A stretch of DNA of 64,000 nt from Selenobaculum gibii (GTDB lineage Bacteria; Bacillota; Negativicutes; ICN-92133), in contig NZ_CP120678.1 of assembly GCF_030273445.1 (NCBI RefSeq), forward strand, positions 1,899,501-1,963,500. The letters are read 5' to 3'. The notes below the pieces were generated by a model. The model saw nothing but the letters and a program-made list of their open reading frames with translations, did not search any database and was not told the origin of the DNA. Of the stretch, positions 59,383 through 64,000 are shown piece by piece (positions within the stretch are counted from its first letter, which is position 1; each line of letters begins with the position of its first letter). Position numbers and translations under genes: made by a program.

Positions 59383-60036
59383 CTACTCCTTTTCCAAATG
59401 CTTAATACGTTCTTCCAGCTGTTGAATGTTACGATGCATACACAACCACATTTCTTCTTCTGGATCTGGTAAATTATTATGTTCCAAATCAATAGATCTC
59501 GAATCTTCGTCTATTTTTTTACCATACATTAATACAACTTTCCCTGGAATACCTACTACTGTCGCATACGGTGGTACAGGTTTTAAAACAACAGAACCTG
59601 CACCAATTTTCGCATGTTCTCCAACGGTGAAAGATCCCAATACTTTAGCTCCACAGGCTACAACAACATTGTTTTTAATCGTCGGATGACGCTTCCCTTT
59701 CTCTTTACCAGTACCACCCAAAGTAACGCCTTGATATAGCGTTACATTATTACCAATTTCTGCTGTTTCTCCAATGACAACACCAGAACCATGATCAATG
59801 AATAAACCTTTGCCAATCGTTGCTCCTGGATGAATTTCAATTCCCGTTAAAAAGCGAGCAAAATTTGAAATCATTCTCGGCAAAACGACCCAACCACGTA
59901 CAAATAAATAGTGTGCAATCCGATACAACCAAATCGCATGCAAGCCTTGGTAGCAAAATAACACTTCCCAAACACTCTTTGCCGCAGGATCACGATCAAA
60001 AACTACATCAATATCCTCTTTTATACGAGCAAACAT
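59383..60036 (-). CDS. cysE: Serine O-acetyltransferase
   Basis: First step of cysteine synthesis: acetyl-CoA + L-serine to O-acetylserine. The left-handed beta-helix of hexapeptide repeats is visible ([20 protein letters not shown], then [20 protein letters not shown] and [20 protein letters not shown]). The N-terminal helical domain is shorter than in enterics. 217 residues from ATG 60036; the ATG just before is closer to GGAGG than usual. First gene behind a T-box, so its level should follow charging of a tRNA, probably tRNA-Cys. Confidence 0.96.
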   Translation of the reverse strand: MFARIKEDIDVVFDRDPAAKSVWEVLFCYQGLHAIWLYRIAHYLFVRGWVVLPRMISNFARFLTGIEIHPGATIGKGLFIDHGSGVVIGETAEIGNNVTLYQGVTLGGTGKEKGKRHPTIKNNVVVACGAKVLGSFTVGEHAKIGAGSVVLKPVPPYATVVGIPGKVVLMYGKKIDEDSRSIDLEHNNLPDPEEEMWLCMHRNIQQLEERIKHLEKE

Positions 60037-60060
60037 CATATTCCTCCTTTAAAAATGAAT

Positions 60061-60262
60061 AAAAAAAGACCGCCATCTCATACAGAGACGGTGGTCCGCG
60101 GTTCCACTCTGTTTAGACAAATAAAAATAAATGTCTCACTTACACAATAACGGTTGTTGCCGATTTGACCTACTATCTTCAGCCAAATAACTCCGAGGTG
60201 CATTTGGGTGATCGCCCCTTAGCATTGCTTCCAGCTTTGCAACGCCTCTCTGTCAAGATTCG
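60061..60262 (-). promoter_or_regulatory. T-box riboswitch (probably cysteine) ahead of cysE-cysS
   Basis: The T-box sequence AGAGTGGAACCGCGG is exact at 60110-60096. The terminator GACCACCGTCTC/GAGATGGCGGTC (60096-60068) ends in TTTTTTT; the T-box overlaps its 5' arm, as the antiterminator does in this class. Stem I lies upstream to about 60262. A TGC triplet (60202-60200) followed by A, in AAATGCACCTC, is the best specifier candidate, matching cysteine and the downstream genes. Confidence 0.93.
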
Positions 60263-60331
60263 ATTCACTTACTCTCCTCATCATTGTTTTTACCTTGTAT
60301 TCTATGATATACATCGTAAAATAATGCTTAC

Positions 60332-61810
60332 TTATCCTCTAACACTCTGCATTGTTTTATCAATGCGTTGAATAACTCTTTCACGACCTAATACTGCAAT
60401 TAATTGTACTAAATCTGGACCATGCATCTGACCAGTCATTGCAATACGAATTGGCATGAATACTTTTTTCCCGCCCACTTTTAACTCTTTTGTAATCGCT
60501 TTTAAAATTGGTTTTACTCCTGTAGCATCTACTATTTCTAAAGCATTCAATTTTTCTTTAAATAATGCAATCACTGCTGGAATTTCTTCATCGAGTAGCA
60601 TTGCTTTTGCTTCCTCTGCATCTTCACCTTCGATAACAACATCATCATTAAAATAAATGCCTGCATAATCTACAATTTGTGCTGCATAACTTAAATGATC
60701 TTGTACAACTGCTACGAACTCTTTAAGTTTCGCTTTTCCCTCATCAGTTAACTCACCTTTAATATATCCAGCTTCAACTAGATGTGGAACTGCTAAATCC
60801 GTAATTAACTGTGGATCAGCTTCCTTCATGTAGTGTGCATTAATCCAATTTAATTTATCAATATCAAAAACAGCTGGATTTTTTGCAACTCTATCCATAG
60901 AGAATTCTTGAATTAATTCTTCACTTGAGAAAATTTCCTGTTCACTATTTGGTGCCCACCCAAGTAAGGCTAAGAAATTTACAATTGCTTCTGGCAAATA
61001 TCCAAGTTTACGATATTGTTCAACCGAAGTAGCACCGTGACGCTTACTCATTTTTGTTTTATCTTTACCTAGAATTAAAGAAATGTGCCCAAAGGTCGGA
61101 ACTTTTAATCCTAAAGCTTCATAAAGCACAACTTGACGAGGCGTATTGGAAAGATGCTCTTCGGCACGAATAACATGTGTAATTTTCATCGATGCATCAT
61201 CAATAACTACAGCATAATTATAAACTGGAATTCCATCTGATTTTACGATAACAAAATCACCAACACCATTAGATTCAAAACACATTTTCCCACGAACTAA
61301 ATCATCGAACACAATCTGCCCGTTTTCCGGTGTTCTAAAACGAATTGTCGGTTTACGCCCTTCAGCAATAAATTTCGCTTTTTGCTCTTCCGTTAAATGG
61401 CGACAGCGCCCTTGGTAAATCGGCATTTCATTTTTTTCCATCAACGATTTACGTTCCGCTTCTAACTCTTCATCCGTGCAGTAACAATAATATGCTTTAC
61501 CTTCAGCAATTAATCTATCTGTATATTCTTTATAAATATCAAGGCGTTCTGTTTGGCGATATGGACCATACTCACCACCTACATCTATCCCCTCATCCCA
61601 AGTAATACCTAACCACTTTAGTGCTTCTTTGATGTTTTCTTCTGATTCTTTTGTCGATCTTGCGCGATCTGTATCTTCAATACGTAAAATTAATTTCCCA
61701 TTTTGATATTTTTTTGCCAATAACCAATTAAACAATGCAGATCTTGCTCCACCAATATGAAATGGTCCGGTTGGACTTGGCGCAAACCGTACACGTATTT
61801 CTTCTGACAT
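60332..61810 (-). CDS. gltX: Glutamyl-tRNA synthetase
   Basis: Class I synthetase, 492 residues. The HIGH motif is FAPSPTGPFHIGGARSALFN and the KMSKS motif is KMSKRHGA. Zinc-type cysteines YCYCTDEELEAERK and CRHL are present. Without an evident gln-tRNA synthetase in the window it may be the non-discriminating form used with GatCAB, but sequence alone does not settle that. ATG 61810 follows GGAGG; the longer frame is unconserved. Stands upstream of the cysE T-box. Confidence 0.97.
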   Translation of the reverse strand: MSEEIRVRFAPSPTGPFHIGGARSALFNWLLAKKYQNGKLILRIEDTDRARSTKESEENIKEALKWLGITWDEGIDVGGEYGPYRQTERLDIYKEYTDRLIAEGKAYYCYCTDEELEAERKSLMEKNEMPIYQGRCRHLTEEQKAKFIAEGRKPTIRFRTPENGQIVFDDLVRGKMCFESNGVGDFVIVKSDGIPVYNYAVVIDDASMKITHVIRAEEHLSNTPRQVVLYEALGLKVPTFGHISLILGKDKTKMSKRHGATSVEQYRKLGYLPEAIVNFLALLGWAPNSEQEIFSSEELIQEFSMDRVAKNPAVFDIDKLNWINAHYMKEADPQLITDLAVPHLVEAGYIKGELTDEGKAKLKEFVAVVQDHLSYAAQIVDYAGIYFNDDVVIEGEDAEEAKAMLLDEEIPAVIALFKEKLNALEIVDATGVKPILKAITKELKVGGKKVFMPIRIAMTGQMHGPDLVQLIAVLGRERVIQRIDKTMQSVRG

Positions 61811-61868
61811 ATGTAAAAACCTCCAAAACAATAATATGTATATTCTATCAAATAATATCTATACATGC

Positions 61869-61911
61869 AAAATAGCTAAGACAAGAAAAATCTTATCCTA
61901 GCTATTTTATG
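61869..61911. terminator. Bidirectional terminator between gltX and the small exported protein
   Basis: AAAATAGCTA and TAGCTATTTT arms plus an inner AGA/TCT-containing stem. On the minus strand it lies just past the stop of the gene at 61924. Confidence 0.65.
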
Positions 61912-61923
61912 CTATTTTTTTCA

Positions 61924-62187
61924 TTAATGCAATTTAAAAACGAAAAAACCTGACTCAATTTCCGGAGTAATGATAACCGTTTTACCATCACTTTGATTTG
62001 CCACTGCTGGCCGTGCATAATCTTTTCCAGCAAAAAAAACTGACCAAATCAATTGATTATCATACCAAAGCCGCCCCGATAAATGAGAATCTTCGCCCAT
62101 TGATAACTCCAGATTTAATCCATTTGCTTGTACACAACTTGCAGCCATCATGAAATAAATTAATATAGTACAAATAAAAGTACGCAT
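61924..62187 (-). CDS. Small exported protein of unknown function
   Basis: I do not recognise this 87-residue protein. It has a signal peptide (MRTFICTILIYFMMAASCVQ, likely cleaved after VQA) and a short beta-rich mature part (ELSMGEDSHLSGRLWYDNQL and IITPEIESGFFVFKLH). ATG 62187 follows GGGAGGA. The Cys in ASCVQA is not in a convincing lipobox. It lies downstream of ispF and repeat element B. Location is probably periplasmic or outer surface. Confidence 0.7.
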   Translation of the reverse strand: MRTFICTILIYFMMAASCVQANGLNLELSMGEDSHLSGRLWYDNQLIWSVFFAGKDYARPAVANQSDGKTVIITPEIESGFFVFKLH

Positions 62188-62253
62188 CGCAAGTCCTCCC
62201 TGCCAAATCATTACTTTTAATATATACCATTAGAAAAAAATTATACAAATAAA

Positions 62254-62306
62254 TTTATCCGATGGCTAAGATTTAGGCGAAGTGAACACTCCACCTAAAT
62301 CAAGTC
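62254..62306 (+). repeat. Unidentified intergenic element, copy B (short)
   Basis: TTTATCCGATGGCTAA (62254-62269) is followed at once by a hairpin, GATTTAGG (62270-62277) and CCTAAATC (62294-62301), then AAGT. It lacks the middle segment of copies A and C. It stands between the stop of ispF and the next minus-strand gene, in the opposite orientation to both. Confidence 0.6.
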
Positions 62307-62310
62307 TACT

Positions 62311-62787
62311 TTATACTTTTTTAATTCCAACAACAGCGTATGAAGCAATTCCTTCTTGCATACCCGCAAAACCTAGCCCTTCTGTTGTCGTCGCTTTTAC
62401 ATTCACACCATCTAAATCAATTTCCAAAACTTCGGAAATATTTTTATTCATTTGTAGAATAAATCCCGCTAATTTTGGTTTTTGTGCAACAATTGTTGCA
62501 TCGATATTATTTACCATATACCCTTTTTTCATTAATAAATTTTTTACATGTTTTAGTAAAACCAAACTAGAAATTCCTTTATATTTTTCATCTGTATCGG
62601 GGAAATGACGTCCTATATCGCCGAGTGCAGCGGCACCAAGCAACGCATCTGAAATTGCATGTAATAAAACATCTGCATCCGAATGTCCTAATAACCCTAA
62701 TGTATGTGGTATTTCTACGCCTCCTAAAATCAATTTACGTCCTTCGACTAATTTATGTACATCATAGCCCATTCCAAATCTAATCAT
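62311..62787 (-). CDS. ispF: 2-C-methyl-D-erythritol 2,4-cyclodiphosphate synthase
   Basis: Non-mevalonate isoprenoid pathway enzyme, 158 residues. The metal-binding [11 protein letters not shown] (Asp and His) and [20 protein letters not shown] are intact, as is the end [17 protein letters not shown]. Overlaps ispD by four bases; the pair makes consecutive-stage enzymes of one pathway. Confidence 0.97.
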   Translation of the reverse strand: MIRFGMGYDVHKLVEGRKLILGGVEIPHTLGLLGHSDADVLLHAISDALLGAAALGDIGRHFPDTDEKYKGISSLVLLKHVKNLLMKKGYMVNNIDATIVAQKPKLAGFILQMNKNISEVLEIDLDGVNVKATTTEGLGFAGMQEGIASYAVVGIKKV

Positions 62788-63473
62788 TGATTACTCCTCC
62801 GTTTGATAAACGATTCCGCCATAATTAAATCTTCCGGTGTCGTTATTTTTATATTTGTATAATCGCCTTCCACGACTTTGACTTTTCTGCCCATTCGTTC
62901 TACTAAGCTAGCATCATCAGTTCCAAGAAAATCATCTTCTTTTGCTTTTTGATAAGCATCCTTCAAAACATCTGCTTGAAACCCTTGCGGTGTCTGAACC
63001 GCCCACAGTCCATTACGCTGGGGAGTATCAATAACAATTCCCTTTTCATCAACCACTTTAATCGTGTCCTTAGCTCGGACCGCAGTAATCGTCGCACCAT
63101 GATGACGGGTTTCCTCTATGACCTTTTCTATAATTTTAGTTGAAATTATAGGCCTAGCCGCATCATGCACTAAAATAATTTTAGTTCCCGGGGAAACGAC
63201 TTCAAGCGCATTCTCAATTGAGTATTGTCTTTCTAAGCCGCCTGCAACTACCTGCCAAGGTTTCAAGCCATCCATTGTCTTTAATAATTCACGTACAACT
63301 GTTACCTCTTCTGGCGAAGCAACTACAACCAACTCATCAATCATTTCACACTTTGAAAAAGTATATAGCGTATGATATAAAACTGTTTTTCCCCCTAAAG
63401 ACAAAAAAATTTTATTTACTTTCATCCCCATGCGTTTGCCTTGACCGGCAGCAGGAAAAATCGCTGTTATCAT
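62784..63473 (-). CDS. ispD: 2-C-methyl-D-erythritol 4-phosphate cytidylyltransferase
   Basis: Adds CMP to methylerythritol phosphate, 229 residues. CTP-binding [20 protein letters not shown] near the start and the [10 protein letters not shown] metal loop are present, with [12 protein letters not shown] at the end. ATG 63473 gives [12 protein letters not shown]; an ATG six codons earlier overlaps the GAGGG site. Upstream neighbour is the PIN-TRAM gene, as in Bacillus. Confidence 0.96.
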   Translation of the reverse strand: MITAIFPAAGQGKRMGMKVNKIFLSLGGKTVLYHTLYTFSKCEMIDELVVVASPEEVTVVRELLKTMDGLKPWQVVAGGLERQYSIENALEVVSPGTKIILVHDAARPIISTKIIEKVIEETRHHGATITAVRAKDTIKVVDEKGIVIDTPQRNGLWAVQTPQGFQADVLKDAYQKAKEDDFLGTDDASLVERMGRKVKVVEGDYTNIKITTPEDLIMAESFIKRRSNQ

Positions 63474-63535
63474 GATTATTATTTCCCTCATTTTCCGAAA
63501 TACTTTTTTCCGATATTATAAAAGTTCAACCAAAA

Positions 63536-63574
63536 CAAAAAAAGTCCTACTTTCTTTTACAAAAGTAGAACTTT
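63536..63574 (-). terminator. Intrinsic terminator after the PIN-TRAM gene
   Basis: CTACTTT and AAAGTAG core with AAAGT/ACTTT flanks (63540-63572). On the minus strand TTTTTTTG follows. Confidence 0.85.
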
Positions 63575-63600
63575 TTCTTTAGTGAAATTCAAAATTAGGC

Positions 63601-64000
63601 TCATGCGCCTTTTTCTACCGCAGTTTTAGGTTTCGCAAAAATCATTCTACCTGCCGCAGTCTGCAACACAGAAGTTACAACTACTTCAATCGTTTCTCCC
63701 ATGAATTTTTTACCGCCTTCAACAACAATCATCGTGCCGTCATCTAGATAGGCAACACCTTGACCAAATTCTTTACCGTCTTTTACTACACAAACAATCA
63801 TATCCTCACCTGGAATCACAACCGGCTTTACGGCATTTGAAAGCTCATTGATATTCAAGACAGGTACCCCCTGCAATTCTGCAACTTTATTTAAATTATA
63901 GTCATTGGTAATGATTTTCCCCTGCACCACTTGTGCTAGTTTAATTAATTTTGAATCAACTTCACTAACATCTTCAAAGTCTCGTTCATCAATTTCAACA
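63601..64000 (-). CDS. PIN and TRAM domain protein (YacL-like), 5' part beyond window
   Basis: The last 132 codons of a membrane-linked PIN-TRAM protein; the start lies outside. The end of the PIN domain reads [20 protein letters not shown], where TNDYN is the typical last acidic motif, and the TRAM RNA-binding fold is seen at [20 protein letters not shown] and [20 protein letters not shown]. Homologues (YacL) have an N-terminal membrane region and precede ispD in Firmicutes, as here. Exact function is unknown; RNA cleavage or binding is inferred from domains. Confidence 0.9.
   Translation of the reverse strand, partial: VEIDERDFEDVSEVDSKLIKLAQVVQGKIITNDYNLNKVAELQGVPVLNINELSNAVKPVVIPGEDMIVCVVKDGKEFGQGVAYLDDGTMIVVEGGKKFMGETIEVVVTSVLQTAAGRMIFAKPKTAVEKGA

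Overview
This window reads as a continuous piece of chromosome from a low-GC Firmicute, most likely a diderm Negativicutes-type bacterium. That placement is inferred from gene content. A Firmicute backbone (sigH, a Rae1/YacP-like gene, rlmB, mrnC, a T-box ahead of cysE-cysS, zinc-type S14/L33, an EcfA1-EcfA2-EcfT module) sits beside an 11-subunit nuo cluster that lacks the NuoE, NuoF and NuoG NADH module. Nearly every gene is on the minus strand, so transcription runs from high to low coordinates.

Layout from low to high coordinates. 1-1606: a methyl-accepting chemotaxis receptor cut by the window edge. 1755-2445: a decayed IS200/IS605-like element with end hairpins and a frameshifted transposase. 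2560-12144: the nuoA-B-C-D-H-I-J-K-L-M-N operon with a terminator behind nuoN. 12145-12813: a long non-coding stretch with inverted repeats, a bidirectional terminator and one copy of an unidentified element. 12814-14048: a small exported protein of unknown function and a HAD phosphatase. 14146-18644: rpsI, rplM, truA and the ECF transporter energy module. 18915-39027: the str/S10/spc/alpha ribosomal superoperon (L7Ae-like gene, rpsL, rpsG, fusA, tuf, rpsJ through rplQ, including secY, adk, map, infA and rpoA).

39343-51725: rpoC, rpoB, rplL, rplJ with an L10 leader, rplA, rplK, nusG, secE, tRNA-Trp and rpmG, then six more tRNAs including two initiator tRNAs. 52045-64000: pfp (6-phosphofructokinase of the pyrophosphate type), sigH, rae1, rlmB, a double-length ThyX-like protein, mrnC, cysS, cysE with a T-box, gltX, a small exported protein, ispF, ispD and a truncated PIN-TRAM protein.

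Most of the window is conserved housekeeping: transcription, translation, secretion, respiration, isoprenoid and cysteine supply. The least explained material is non-coding. A recognisable element occurs three times (12688-12812, 51864-52007, 62254-62306), beginning with TTTATCCGATGGCTAA or a close variant and ending in a related hairpin. Other points are three perfect DnaA boxes in 163 bp upstream of rplM, a terminator-like hairpin in the sigH leader, overlapping hairpins behind rplQ, and several probable UUG starts. All calls come from reading the sequence; no database search was possible.
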